Origin: an uncultured Bacilli bacterium
GTDB lineage: Bacteria > Bacillota_I > Bacilli_A > RF39 > UBA660
DNA: 41,180 nucleotides
Assembly: GCA_934099115.1 (NCBI GenBank)
Contig: CAKOPK010000009.1
Span: forward strand, 1 to 41,180
Reading direction: 5' to 3'
The notes beneath the pieces were generated by a model. That model was not told where the DNA came from and ran no database searches. It saw nothing but the letters and a program-made list of their open reading frames with translations. How positions within the stretch are numbered: position 1 is the stretch's first letter; each line of letters starts with the position of its first letter. This document shows positions 32,329 to 39,979 of this stretch, piece after piece. Position numbers and translations under genes: made by a program.

Positions 32329-32376
32329 AGCTCGCAAAACCAAGGGATATAGTCAATTGGCAAAGGGGGAAATATT

Positions 32377-34185
32377 ATGTATGAAGAAAAAACAAAAAAA
32401 GGATTGGGTATTAATTGGAAATCTTTAATTATTAAATTAATTGTTTTATTTGTTATTCTTTTCTTAATTATTTGGATTATTTCTTTAGTTAATAAAAAGA
32501 AAACAGTAGAAAAAGAGTCTAATATTACTACTAATCTAGAAATTATGAAGGGAGCAGCTTTAGAGTATTTTACTGGTTCTAAATTACCAGAAAGCGTAAA
32601 TGGTAAGAAGAGAATTACTTTAGATGAGATGATTAATTCTAAATTATTAGTGGAATTTAAAGACCAAGATGATAAAGCTTGTAATGGTAGTGAAAGTTAT
32701 GCGGAAGCTACAAAGTTAAATAATAGTGATTATTCTATTAAAGTTAAATTAGTTTGTGATAAAGATACTGATTATGTAATTAATACTATTCATGGGGATA
32801 ATACTGATAATGATAATACAGTAACAGATGATACTACTATAGATAATACAACAACTGATGTAACTGATAAGACTAATACAACTACTAATAATAGTAGTAA
32901 TACTAATAAAACAAATTCTAATAAGACAAATACAAGTACTAATAAAAATAATATGACAAGTAATACAAGTAATAAAAATAATACTACAAATAGTAGTAAA
33001 AATATAGCAACTGGGACTTGTACAAATGGTACTAAAGATTATAATTCTAATTATACAGTAGCATACCTTGTAAAGGGAAATTGTGCAGTTTCTAAAGATG
33101 CTTTATATTATACAGATAATTCTGTTGCTGTTTCAAATGTAGAGACTACAGAATATAAAAAATTATATCAAGAAATGACTGAATTAAAGAGAACTACTGG
33201 GGCAGATTTATCGATGGGAGATAGAGTTTATACTCCAGTTAAAAACAAATCTGGTAAGGGTTATGTTGGTTTTCAAATTAAGTTTGAAATAAAACAAAAG
33301 GTTGGTTATACTACTAAAACTATATATTCTTATTATTTAGATCAAAATGGTAATCGTAAGACTATTGTTGATAATCGTAATAGTTTAAAAAAGACTATTA
33401 CTAGTTCTACACGTATTGCAATTAGTATTAATAGAGCTTCTTTATCATTAAATGTTGGAGATACTTATGGGTTAGTAGCGACAGTTACTCCTAACAATTA
33501 TAAAGTTACTTGGAGTTCTAATAATTCTTCTGTTGCTAGTGTAGACCAAAATGGTAAAGTGACTGCTAAAAAAGCAGGAACTGCTATTATTACTGCTAAG
33601 ACTGATGGAGTATCTGTTACTTCAACTGTAACTGTATCAGAGGAAGAGACTTATAAATATTGTTCTACTTCAACAGAAAGAGTATATTCTGTTGGTTATG
33701 TAGGAATTCCTACACTTAGAAATAAAACTACTTATAGTTATAATTATCAAGTTAAATTAACAAGTAAAAATGCTAGTAACATCTATGGAGTTACTGGAGG
33801 AAATATAACAGATAATAGTGAATACTTAAATGCTTATAATTATTGGAAAGCTCATAATTTAACATTTGTTGATGGTACAGGAGCAGCAGGGGTAGATGCT
33901 GGTTCTTATGGAGCTCTTAGAGATAGTGCTCTACATAATACTAATTTTAAGACTACAGTTAGATATGCATATCGTAGTGGTAATGATTTATATTTTAATA
34001 TATATAATGATTTATATAATTTAAATAATATTCGTTATGCTATACCATTCTCTGTAAATAGTAATTATAGTGTTTATTTTGTACCTTTATATTTTGATGT
34101 AGTTTATGTAAATAAAAATGATTGTGAATATATTACAAAAAATCAAATTACTAGATATGTTAATAATGGTTATGTAGAAGTTTAA
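32377..34185 (+). CDS. Membrane-anchored surface protein with Big_2 Ig-like domain
   Basis: A 602-residue protein: short cytoplasmic start, membrane helix (about 22-43), a globular part with paired Cys, then a low-complexity linker of T, N, S, D and K (about 150-215), a region of unknown fold, a Big_2-type bacterial Ig domain (about 345-425, with L-S-L-N-V-G-D-T and the closing A-G-T-A-I-I-T-A-K), and a C-terminal unknown domain. No LPXTG, so it is held by its N-terminal helix. It probably extends from the membrane through the wall; ligand unknown. Transcribed alone, with its own promoter and terminator. Confidence 0.8.
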   Translation: MYEEKTKKGLGINWKSLIIKLIVLFVILFLIIWIISLVNKKKTVEKESNITTNLEIMKGAALEYFTGSKLPESVNGKKRITLDEMINSKLLVEFKDQDDKACNGSESYAEATKLNNSDYSIKVKLVCDKDTDYVINTIHGDNTDNDNTVTDDTTIDNTTTDVTDKTNTTTNNSSNTNKTNSNKTNTSTNKNNMTSNTSNKNNTTNSSKNIATGTCTNGTKDYNSNYTVAYLVKGNCAVSKDALYYTDNSVAVSNVETTEYKKLYQEMTELKRTTGADLSMGDRVYTPVKNKSGKGYVGFQIKFEIKQKVGYTTKTIYSYYLDQNGNRKTIVDNRNSLKKTITSSTRIAISINRASLSLNVGDTYGLVATVTPNNYKVTWSSNNSSVASVDQNGKVTAKKAGTAIITAKTDGVSVTSTVTVSEEETYKYCSTSTERVYSVGYVGIPTLRNKTTYSYNYQVKLTSKNASNIYGVTGGNITDNSEYLNAYNYWKAHNLTFVDGTGAAGVDAGSYGALRDSALHNTNFKTTVRYAYRSGNDLYFNIYNDLYNLNNIRYAIPFSVNSNYSVYFVPLYFDVVYVNKNDCEYITKNQITRYVNNGYVEV

Positions 34186-34192
34186 ATATTAT

Positions 34193-34218
34193 AAAAAGAC
34201 AGAGTTAACTGTCTTTTT
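34193..34218 (+). terminator. Terminator after the Big_2 protein gene
   Basis: A 10-bp stem AAAAAGACAG/CTGTCTTTTT with a 6-nt loop, its T-run forming the tail, 7 nt after the stop codon. The remaining bases to 34320 show no gene or RNA that I can identify. Confidence 0.88.
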
Positions 34219-34320
34219 TGAGTTGGTATTATAGATACAGGCTTTAATTATATTACTTCTTTTAACAAACTGTCTTTTATTACTTATTATATAATTTTTT
34301 GTAAAATTAGTTATTCTCTC

Positions 34321-34350
34321 TTGAATATAGATTATGTATTTTGTTATAAT
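34321..34350 (+). promoter_or_regulatory. tsaE promoter
   Basis: TTGAAT (34321-34326), an 18-bp spacer and TATAAT (34345-34350), followed by the ribosome site AGGTGAG. Confidence 0.78.
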
Positions 34351-34368
34351 AATTTTAGGTGAGTAAAA

Positions 34369-34818
34369 ATGGATTTTAAGTATACATCAAGAAGTGTTAA
34401 AGATACTTTAGAGTTAGCAGAGAATATAGAAAGTGAAAAATTTCCAGGGATGGTTATTTGTTTAAATGGAGATTTAGGAAGTGGAAAAACTGTATTTGTT
34501 AAAGGCTTTGCTAAAGCTTTAGGAGTAGAAGAAAATATTACTTCGCCTACATTTACTATCGTAAAAGAATATTTGAGTGGAGAAATGTCTCTTTATCATA
34601 TGGATGTTTATCGTATTGATGAAAATCAAGATTTTGGAGTAGAAGATTATTTTAATAAAGATGGTGTTTGTATAATTGAATGGTCAGAATTAATTGAGGA
34701 TAGACTTCCTGGGGAAAGACTTGATATTCAGCTTAAGATTGTTGATGAGAATACGAGAGTTTTTGTTTTTAAGCCATATGGGGAAAAATACGAAGAACTT
34801 TGTAATGCAGTATTGTAA
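34369..34818 (+). CDS. tsaE: tRNA t6A biosynthesis ATPase TsaE
   Basis: A 149-residue TsaE. Walker A motif G-D-L-G-S-G-K-T near residue 36, the S-P-T-F-T-I-V-K-E-Y block and the H-M-D-V-Y-R pattern are complete. It supplies ATP hydrolysis that recycles the TsaB-TsaD complex making N6-threonylcarbamoyladenosine at position 37 of ANN-decoding tRNAs. First gene of a tsaE-tsaB-rimI-tsaD cluster. A terminator-like hairpin separates it from tsaB. Confidence 0.95.
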   Translation: MDFKYTSRSVKDTLELAENIESEKFPGMVICLNGDLGSGKTVFVKGFAKALGVEENITSPTFTIVKEYLSGEMSLYHMDVYRIDENQDFGVEDYFNKDGVCIIEWSELIEDRLPGERLDIQLKIVDENTRVFVFKPYGEKYEELCNAVL

Positions 34819-34850
34819 AACTCACTTCTGCTTAGTGAGTTTTATTTTTA
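34817..34850 (+). terminator. Hairpin terminator between tsaE and tsaB
   Basis: Stem AAAACTCACT/AGTGAGTTTT with a 7-nt loop and the tail ATTTTTA, beginning in the tsaE stop codon. No second promoter is evident before tsaB, so this may be a partial terminator that lowers expression of the downstream genes relative to tsaE. Confidence 0.7.
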
Positions 34851-34863
34851 GGGAGGTGTTAAA

Positions 34864-35433
34864 ATGAAGTATACAATATATATTGATACCCATTTTACAA
34901 ATTTGGTGTTTGGTCTTTTTAAAGATGAAAAATTAATTGATGAGAAAAAAATAGAAAGTGCAGAACATTCTAAGAATATGATTCCTGCTTTTCAAGAATT
35001 ATTAAAAGAAAATCATATTACGGTAGATGATATAGAATCTATTATTGTTATTAATGGGCCTGGTTCTTTTACTGGAGTACGTATTGGAGTTGTACTTGCT
35101 AAGATTCTTGCTTTTACTAAGAATATTCCTGTTAAGGCTTTAACTTATTTAGAAGCGATGGATTTAAGTTATGATAAAGATGTTATATTAGGGATTAAAG
35201 ACCGTAATGGAGCTTTTATTGGGGAGTTTCTTAAAAATCATAAGTTAAAGAAAGAATATTATTATTTAACGAAAGAAGAGTTAGCTAATATAGATTTTGC
35301 TATTAATTATGATGATAATATAGATTTAGAACTTGTATATCAATATATGAAAAATAATAATACGGTTAATCCTCATTTGTTAAAACCGATATATGTAAAG
35401 AAAATAGATGTTGGAGGACATAAAAATGCTTAG
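34864..35433 (+). CDS. tsaB: tRNA t6A biosynthesis protein TsaB
   Basis: A 189-residue TsaB, shorter than the usual 220-230 because the C-terminal half is compact. The ASKHA-type fold is shown by Y-I-D-T at the start and G-P-G-S-F-T-G-V-R-I-G near residue 64. It forms a heterodimer with TsaD. Its last 8 bp overlap the start of the rimI-like gene. Ribosome site GGGAGGTG. Confidence 0.92.
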   Translation: MKYTIYIDTHFTNLVFGLFKDEKLIDEKKIESAEHSKNMIPAFQELLKENHITVDDIESIIVINGPGSFTGVRIGVVLAKILAFTKNIPVKALTYLEAMDLSYDKDVILGIKDRNGAFIGEFLKNHKLKKEYYYLTKEELANIDFAINYDDNIDLELVYQYMKNNNTVNPHLLKPIYVKKIDVGGHKNA

Positions 35434-35875
35434 AAATGCAAATATATATGATATTCCAAGAATCAATGAATTAGGAAGTTTATTACATGATAATTTTGCT
35501 AAAGTTTATTCTATAAATGAAATGCTTCATGATGGAATTAGTAAGGTTATTGTATATGAAAGTGATGAACAAGTAGTTGGATTTATAATAGCTACTGATT
35601 TAGGAGAGACTTGTGATATATTAAGTATAGTAGTAGACCCTAATTATAGAGGGAAAATGATTGGTAGTAATTTAATTTCTTATTTAATTAGTGATTTAGG
35701 AGAAGATATTTATTTAATTACTTTAGAAGTTGCTACTAAAAATGAAGTTGCTATTCATTTATATGATAATTTTGGTTTTGAAGTTGTTAATACGAGAAAA
35801 CATTATTATAAAGATGATGATGCTTATTTAATGGCACTTAGATTAAATGAGAAAGAGATTAGTTTGGGGGAATAA
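35426..35875 (+). CDS. rimI: GNAT acetyltransferase, RimI-like
   Basis: A 149-residue GNAT N-acetyltransferase. The acetyl-CoA motif appears as V-D-P-N-Y-R-G-K-M-I-G-S, followed by L-E-V-A-T-K-N-E-V-A-I-H-L-Y and F-G-F-E. RimI acetylates the N-terminus of S18 in E. coli, and is regularly encoded between tsaB and tsaD in Firmicutes. Substrate here is inferred from position only. ATG 35426 follows GGAGGA; a few earlier in-frame codons lie inside tsaB. Confidence 0.85.
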   Translation: MLRNANIYDIPRINELGSLLHDNFAKVYSINEMLHDGISKVIVYESDEQVVGFIIATDLGETCDILSIVVDPNYRGKMIGSNLISYLISDLGEDIYLITLEVATKNEVAIHLYDNFGFEVVNTRKHYYKDDDAYLMALRLNEKEISLGE

Positions 35876-35878
35876 CTA

Positions 35879-36883
35879 ATGAAGGATGTTTATATTTTAG
35901 CAATAGAATCTTCTTGTGATGAGACTAGTATGGCTGTTGTTAAAAATGGTAATCAAGTAGTTGCTTTAACAATTGCTACTCAGATGGATACGCATGCTTT
36001 ATATGGGGGTGTTGTTCCAGAGATTGCTAGTAGAATGCATACAGAAGCGATTACTTTAGTTTTAGAAGATACTTTAAAGAAAGCTAATATGAAAATAGAA
36101 GAAATGGATGCAATAGCAGTTACTTATGCTCCAGGTTTAACTGGTAGTTTATTAGTAGGAATAGAGACTGCTAAAGCTTTAGCTTTTATTTATCATAAAC
36201 CGCTTATAGCAGTTAATCATTTAATTGGACATATTTATGCTAATAATTTAGAGAATAAGATGGAGTTTCCTTTACTTGCTTTAGTTGTTAGTGGAGGACA
36301 TACAGAACTTTTAATTATGGAAAATGATTATCAATTTAAAAAATTAGGAGAAACTTTAGATGATGCGATTGGAGAAGCATATGATAAAGTAGCTAGAGTA
36401 ATTGGTTTACAGTATCCAGGGGGTCCTAATGTAGAAAAGTATGCATTACAAGGAAATCATACTTATAATCTTCCTAGACCTGTTATGGATAATTCATATA
36501 ATTTTAGTTATAGTGGGTTAAAGAGTTCTATTATTAATCTAGTACATAAAGCAGAACAAAAAGGGGAAATTATTAATAAATATGATTTGGCACGTAGTTT
36601 TCAGGATGTTGCGATTGATTTATTAGTAAGAAAAGTAGAAAAAGCTTTTCAAGAGACTGGAATTAAAAGACTTGTTATTGCAGGGGGAGTATCTGCTAAT
36701 CAATATTTAAAACAAGAAATGCAAATATTATGTGATAAATATGGAGCAGAGTTGTTAATTCCTAGACTTTTATATTGTACAGATAATGCAGCGATGATTG
36801 GGGCTGCTGCTTATCCTAAATATTTAAAAAAAGAATTTAGTGATTTTTATTTAAATGCTAATAGTTATGCAGATATATGTTAA
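35879..36883 (+). CDS. tsaD: tRNA N6-adenosine threonylcarbamoyltransferase TsaD
   Basis: A 334-residue TsaD, the catalytic subunit that transfers the threonylcarbamoyl group to A37. E-S-S-C-D-E-T at the start, the metal motif H-L-I-G-H near residue 113, V-S-G-G-H-T-E and the C-terminal D-N-A-A-M-I-G are intact. It starts 3 nt after rimI with a GGGGGA site. Completes the pathway with TsaB and TsaE; tsaC/ywlC is elsewhere. Confidence 0.96.
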   Translation: MKDVYILAIESSCDETSMAVVKNGNQVVALTIATQMDTHALYGGVVPEIASRMHTEAITLVLEDTLKKANMKIEEMDAIAVTYAPGLTGSLLVGIETAKALAFIYHKPLIAVNHLIGHIYANNLENKMEFPLLALVVSGGHTELLIMENDYQFKKLGETLDDAIGEAYDKVARVIGLQYPGGPNVEKYALQGNHTYNLPRPVMDNSYNFSYSGLKSSIINLVHKAEQKGEIINKYDLARSFQDVAIDLLVRKVEKAFQETGIKRLVIAGGVSANQYLKQEMQILCDKYGAELLIPRLLYCTDNAAMIGAAAYPKYLKKEFSDFYLNANSYADIC

Positions 36884-36888
36884 AAGAT

Positions 36889-36920
36889 AAAAAAGAACTT
36901 AGTTTGTTACAAGTTCTTTT
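36889..36920. terminator. Bidirectional terminator between tsaD and the HTH gene
   Basis: Stem AAAAGAACTT/AAGTTCTTTT with a 10-nt loop; runs of A and T at the ends allow use from both sides. It overlaps the end of the minus-strand regulator gene. Confidence 0.82.
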
Positions 36921-37357
36921 AGGGTTATTTTGTCGTTTATTTTGCCTAATAAGTAATCTCCTGATATAGAAAATAATTTAATATATTCAATAAGAAAGGT
37001 TGTACTAATTAAAGTATGACCTTTTTCATATTTACTTAATAGACTTCTATTTATATTTAGTTTTTTAGATATATATTCTTGAGTTTTACGATTTTCTTTT
37101 CTTATTTCTTTTAGTCTTTCTCCTGATTTTTGGGGATTAATTCTTTTATATACTTTTAGATATTGGGGAGTTTCTGTAAAGTTTAGAGCATAGTCTATAG
37201 ATACATTACAGATATTACAGAAATCATTTAGTCTTTTTATGGGAATTAAGTCTATTCCTACTTCCCATACTGCATATGTTCCTCTAGATACACCCATTAA
37301 TTTACTTATAGTAAATTGAGTAAATCCATTTTTTTCTCTTATTTCTCGTAATCTCAT
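36899..37357 (-). CDS. Tandem-HTH (double XRE) transcriptional regulator
   Basis: A 152-residue protein built from two XRE-type helix-turn-helix domains: residues 1-56 (R-L-R-E-I-R-E-K-N-G-F-T-Q, recognition helix S-R-G-T-Y-A-V-W-E) and 78-138 (R-L-K-E-I-R-K-E-N-R-K-T-Q, recognition helix N-R-S-L-L-S-K-Y-E). They are joined by about 20 residues. There is no effector domain, so one chain could bind two half-sites. It is divergent from the 679-residue surface protein gene, and the 275 bp between them hold several palindromes and repeats. It probably regulates itself and that gene; this is inference. Confidence 0.8.
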   Translation of the reverse strand: MRLREIREKNGFTQFTISKLMGVSRGTYAVWEVGIDLIPIKRLNDFCNICNVSIDYALNFTETPQYLKVYKRINPQKSGERLKEIRKENRKTQEYISKKLNINRSLLSKYEKGHTLISTTFLIEYIKLFSISGDYLLGKINDKITLKELVTN

Positions 37358-37415
37358 AGTTAAAGCTCTCTTTCAGTGACTATTGTCGGATATATTTGTT
37401 TTCTTTTCAATTATC

Positions 37416-37468
37416 TGTTGTATATGTTCACTAAAAAAATAGTATTAATTGTTTGATATATTCACGAA
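37416..37468. promoter_or_regulatory. Pair of direct repeats, candidate regulator sites
   Basis: Two 19-bp sequences sharing TGTT..ATAT.TTCAC.AA (37416-37434 and 37450-37468) agree at 15 of 19 positions and are spaced by 34 bp, close to three helical turns. They lie between the tandem-HTH gene and the surface protein gene, where an operator is expected. No binding evidence. Confidence 0.4.
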
Positions 37469-37512
37469 ATAAGTGTAAATGATGCTAAAATACTTGAAAT
37501 AAACTTAATATT

Positions 37513-37535
37513 ATTGTATATTAGAAATATACAAT
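37513..37535. promoter_or_regulatory. Perfect 10-bp palindrome, candidate operator
   Basis: ATTGTATATT and AATATACAAT form a perfect inverted repeat around a 3-bp centre, 98 bp before the surface protein start. There is no T-run after it, so it does not look like a terminator. A candidate site for the adjacent regulator or another dimeric repressor. Confidence 0.5.
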
Positions 37536-37561
37536 AGAAAAACATAATAAAAAGAAGTTTT

Positions 37562-37610
37562 GACAAGTTTTGTCGAACGTAATGAAAATATATTCTATAT
37601 GTACTATAAT
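37562..37610. promoter_or_regulatory. Promoter region of the 679-residue surface protein gene
   Basis: TATAAT at 37605-37610 stands 22 nt before the ATG. The -35 region at 17-bp spacing (ATGAAA) is poor, suggesting that an activator is needed. A TTGACA at 37560 is too far upstream (39 bp) to pair with it but is part of a palindrome, GACAA/TTGTC (37562-37566 and 37570-37574), which may be another operator. Confidence 0.45.
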
Positions 37611-37632
37611 GGGCAAGAAAGTAGGCTAGAGT

Positions 37633-39672
37633 ATGAAAATAGAAACATTAAAAAGAAATAAGTTAAAGAAGTATGCAGGAATTGTATTAGTGTTTATAGC
37701 AGTAATTGTTACTGTATTACAATTAACATCAAGAGCTAAGTATAGAACAACCCAGAGTATAAAATTAGCAGAAGGCACGATCACTAATTATTCTACGGCA
37801 GATGTAAATGTCGCAGTCTATTGGGGAGATAAAGCAAAGAGTGCATTCCCAGATAAGAATAGTGGATACCAATTTGATAAAGTAGTATGTAGTGTAGAAA
37901 GTATAGCAAATAAAGCTACTTGGTCTAATGAAGCATGGTCACTTAATATGGAAGTAACAGAACCAGTTAAATGTTGGATATATTTTACATATACTCCAGA
38001 AATGAGTTTATCATTAAGTGGAGATTATACGAATAAGACAGTAACAGTAACTAATGATTTTAAATCAAGTAATCTATATAAAGTAACAAAATACTATTAT
38101 AGTTTAGATGGAAAAGACTATGTAGAAAGTACAAATAGTAGTTATACATTTACTGAATGGCAAGGAGTAAAATTAAGTGCATCTAAATATACAATCTATA
38201 CGAAAGCAGTAGATGAAGAAGGAAATGAAACGAGTGTAATAACAGGATCTATCTGGTTAGATAATGCAGCACCAAATTTAATGTTTAGTGCAGGATCAAC
38301 AACATCTGGTAATAATGGATGGTATAAATCATACACGATGAATATAAAAGCAACCGATGAGAATAATATAGGAACATTCCAATATTGTGTAACAACTAGT
38401 ACAACATGTACACCAAACATCAATATAAATGCAGGAACAACAGAAGCAAGTTATAACTATACATTTGGAACAGCAAGTAGCGCTCAAAGAGTATGTGCAA
38501 CCTCAACAGACGTTGTAGGAAATAATACAGGAGTTAAATGTTCCGAAGCATATAAAGTAGATGTAACAAAACCAACAATATCTAATATGAGTGCGAGTGT
38601 AAACAATAAAACAATAAACATATCAGTAAATGCTACCGATGTAGGAAGTGGAGGTTTAACATACTTCTACAGTATAGATGGAGGAAGAAATTATACATCT
38701 AGAACAAGTAATACATACAGTGTTACAGTAGGAGCAGGAACCTACAGTATTTATACCTATGTAGTAGATAGTGCAGGAAACCAAAGTGCAGTAAAGACAA
38801 CTAGTGTAGAAATAAAGAATATAGGAAAGGATGCTATTATTGCTAATGCTCCTACTATAACCACAAGAACAGATTTTAGTACAACAGTAGAAAATACAAA
38901 TACTGGAACATTATATACAGCAGAAGATGATTATGGAACAAGTTATTATTATGCAGGAAATCCAACGGATAACTGGGTAAAATTTGGAGGTTTCTATTGG
39001 AGAATCATTCGAATCAATGGTGATGGAACAATAAGAATGATTTATCAAGGAACTGCTGCTAATACAACAGGAACAGGAACTCAGATAAGTACAAGTGCTT
39101 TCAATAGTGATATGTATGTAGAATATCAATATACAAGTGGACAAGTACATGGAAATGGAACAAATAGTACAATAAAAGGAGTAGTAGATACTTGGTATAA
39201 TAGTAATTTAAGTGGTTATGCAAGTAAAATAGCAACAGGAGGAGGAGCAACTTTCTGTAATGATAGAACACCATATAGTGAAAGTGATACAGGTACTGAC
39301 GCAATTGATTATGCAGCTTATAATAGATTAGCAAGTAATAAAGCACCAAGTTTAAAATGTACAGATAGTGGAGATAGATTTGGAACAGCGATAGGATTAA
39401 TTACAGCAGATGAAATAGCATATGCTGGAGGAGTATATAATAAAGATAATACAGGCTATTACTTATATACGAATCAATATTATTGGACCATGTCTCCGTC
39501 TTACTATGCCTATGATTATGCGTACGTGTTCTCTGTGTCTTCGAGTGGCTGGCTCACCGGCAACGGCGTGAACCTCACGTATGGTGTGCGCCCAGTAATC
39601 AGTCTGAAAGCTGATACTCAATTTTCAAGTGGTAATGGAACTTCTTCTAATCCCTATACTGTATCTGACTAA
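37633..39672 (+). CDS. Surface protein with Ig-like repeats and a DGR-type variable C-terminal domain
   Basis: A 679-residue protein: basic start, membrane helix (about 14-30), a beta-rich N-terminal domain, three Ig-like repeats (about 115-395; Y-Y-Y-S-L-D-G-K-D-Y and Y-F-Y-S-I-D-G-G-R-N-Y mark equivalent strands), then a C-terminal domain from about 430 (D-N-W-V-K-F-G-G-F-Y-W-R-I-I-R-I-N-G). Residues 617-655 (Y-W-T-M-S-P ... Y-G-V-R-P-V) show the pattern of a C-type-lectin-like variable region, and their DNA differs sharply in base composition from the rest. No LPXTG; held by the N-terminal helix. The ribosome site is weak. It probably displays a ligand-binding tip at the cell surface. Divergent from the tandem-HTH regulator. 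Confidence 0.78.
   Translation: MKIETLKRNKLKKYAGIVLVFIAVIVTVLQLTSRAKYRTTQSIKLAEGTITNYSTADVNVAVYWGDKAKSAFPDKNSGYQFDKVVCSVESIANKATWSNEAWSLNMEVTEPVKCWIYFTYTPEMSLSLSGDYTNKTVTVTNDFKSSNLYKVTKYYYSLDGKDYVESTNSSYTFTEWQGVKLSASKYTIYTKAVDEEGNETSVITGSIWLDNAAPNLMFSAGSTTSGNNGWYKSYTMNIKATDENNIGTFQYCVTTSTTCTPNININAGTTEASYNYTFGTASSAQRVCATSTDVVGNNTGVKCSEAYKVDVTKPTISNMSASVNNKTINISVNATDVGSGGLTYFYSIDGGRNYTSRTSNTYSVTVGAGTYSIYTYVVDSAGNQSAVKTTSVEIKNIGKDAIIANAPTITTRTDFSTTVENTNTGTLYTAEDDYGTSYYYAGNPTDNWVKFGGFYWRIIRINGDGTIRMIYQGTAANTTGTGTQISTSAFNSDMYVEYQYTSGQVHGNGTNSTIKGVVDTWYNSNLSGYASKIATGGGATFCNDRTPYSESDTGTDAIDYAAYNRLASNKAPSLKCTDSGDRFGTAIGLITADEIAYAGGVYNKDNTGYYLYTNQYYWTMSPSYYAYDYAYVFSVSSSGWLTGNGVNLTYGVRPVISLKADTQFSSGNGTSSNPYTVSD
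39484..39594 (+). other. Candidate DGR variable repeat (VR)
   Basis: Counted by hand, 61 of 111 bases are G or C, against about 30% in the preceding 111 bp of the same gene. From 39481 to 39591, 37 codons in a row do not end in A, though A-ending codons are frequent before and after. Most variable-looking codons are NNC or NNT (TAC, TAT, GAT, TTC, TCT, AGT, CTC, ACC, GGC), as expected if adenines of AAC/AAT codons in a template repeat were randomised. The segment ends at G-V-R-P. No reverse transcriptase or template is in the window, so the assignment is inferred from composition and codon pattern. Confidence 0.6.
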
Positions 39673-39696
39673 CTGACAGTTTTTAAAAAAACTAGG

Positions 39697-39816
39697 TAAA
39701 CACTGGGCAAAATGGTATAAAAAGTACGACCAGAAGGTTAATATTTAGAAAATATTAATATAAAATCATAATAGAATTTCTTACCTACGGACAGTTTGTG
39801 ATAAGCCCAGTGTTTA
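39697..39816. repeat. 120-bp element bounded by perfect 12-bp inverted repeats
   Basis: TAAACACTGGGC (39697-39708) pairs perfectly with GCCCAGTGTTTA (39805-39816) across 96 bp. Inside is a second palindrome, TTAATATTT/AAATATTAA around 39740-39760. There is no open frame. Just outside, ATAAAAAGTGCGTCCA near 39831 resembles ATAAAAAGTACGACCA near 39718. It may be a small non-autonomous element or a structured RNA at the 3' end of the surface protein transcript. Apart from this, 39673-39909 holds no gene. Confidence 0.55.
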
Positions 39817-39909
39817 TGCGGGATTATTAAATAAAAAGTGCGTCCAACAACATATTAAAATGGGTCTAAATTTACTACCTTATTCATAAATTTAAAAACA
39901 AACGCCAAA

Positions 39910-39953
39910 AACGAGAAAATTACTACACACAAAAAAATTTTCTCGTTTTTTTC
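39910..39953 (+). terminator. Strong terminator downstream of the surface protein gene
   Basis: A 12-bp stem AACGAGAAAATT/AATTTTCTCGTT, loop of 14 nt, tail TTTTTTC. It lies 237 nt after the surface protein stop codon, so the inverted-repeat element would be part of that transcript. The reverse direction has a shorter T-run and may serve the transposase gene. Confidence 0.82.
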
Positions 39954-39979
39954 TTGCTTATAGAGTTAAGTTTCCGAAC

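Noticed and set aside
32341..32366. A stretch reading GGGATATAGTCAATTGGCAA looks like the 5' half and D-arm of a tRNA.
   Set aside because: No anticodon arm, T-arm (GGTTCAA) or matching acceptor strand follows; the sequence runs into the ribosome site and start codon of the Big_2 protein gene within 20 nt.
37413..37540. Possible CRISPR-like repeat array in the divergent region.
   Set aside because: There are only two imperfect 19-bp copies and one palindrome, with no regular spacers and no cas genes in the window.
39697..39909. Possible DGR template repeat just downstream of the candidate variable region.
   Set aside because: I compared this stretch by eye with 39484-39594 and found no extended match allowing for A substitutions; it is AT-rich and lacks the GTG/GGC framework.
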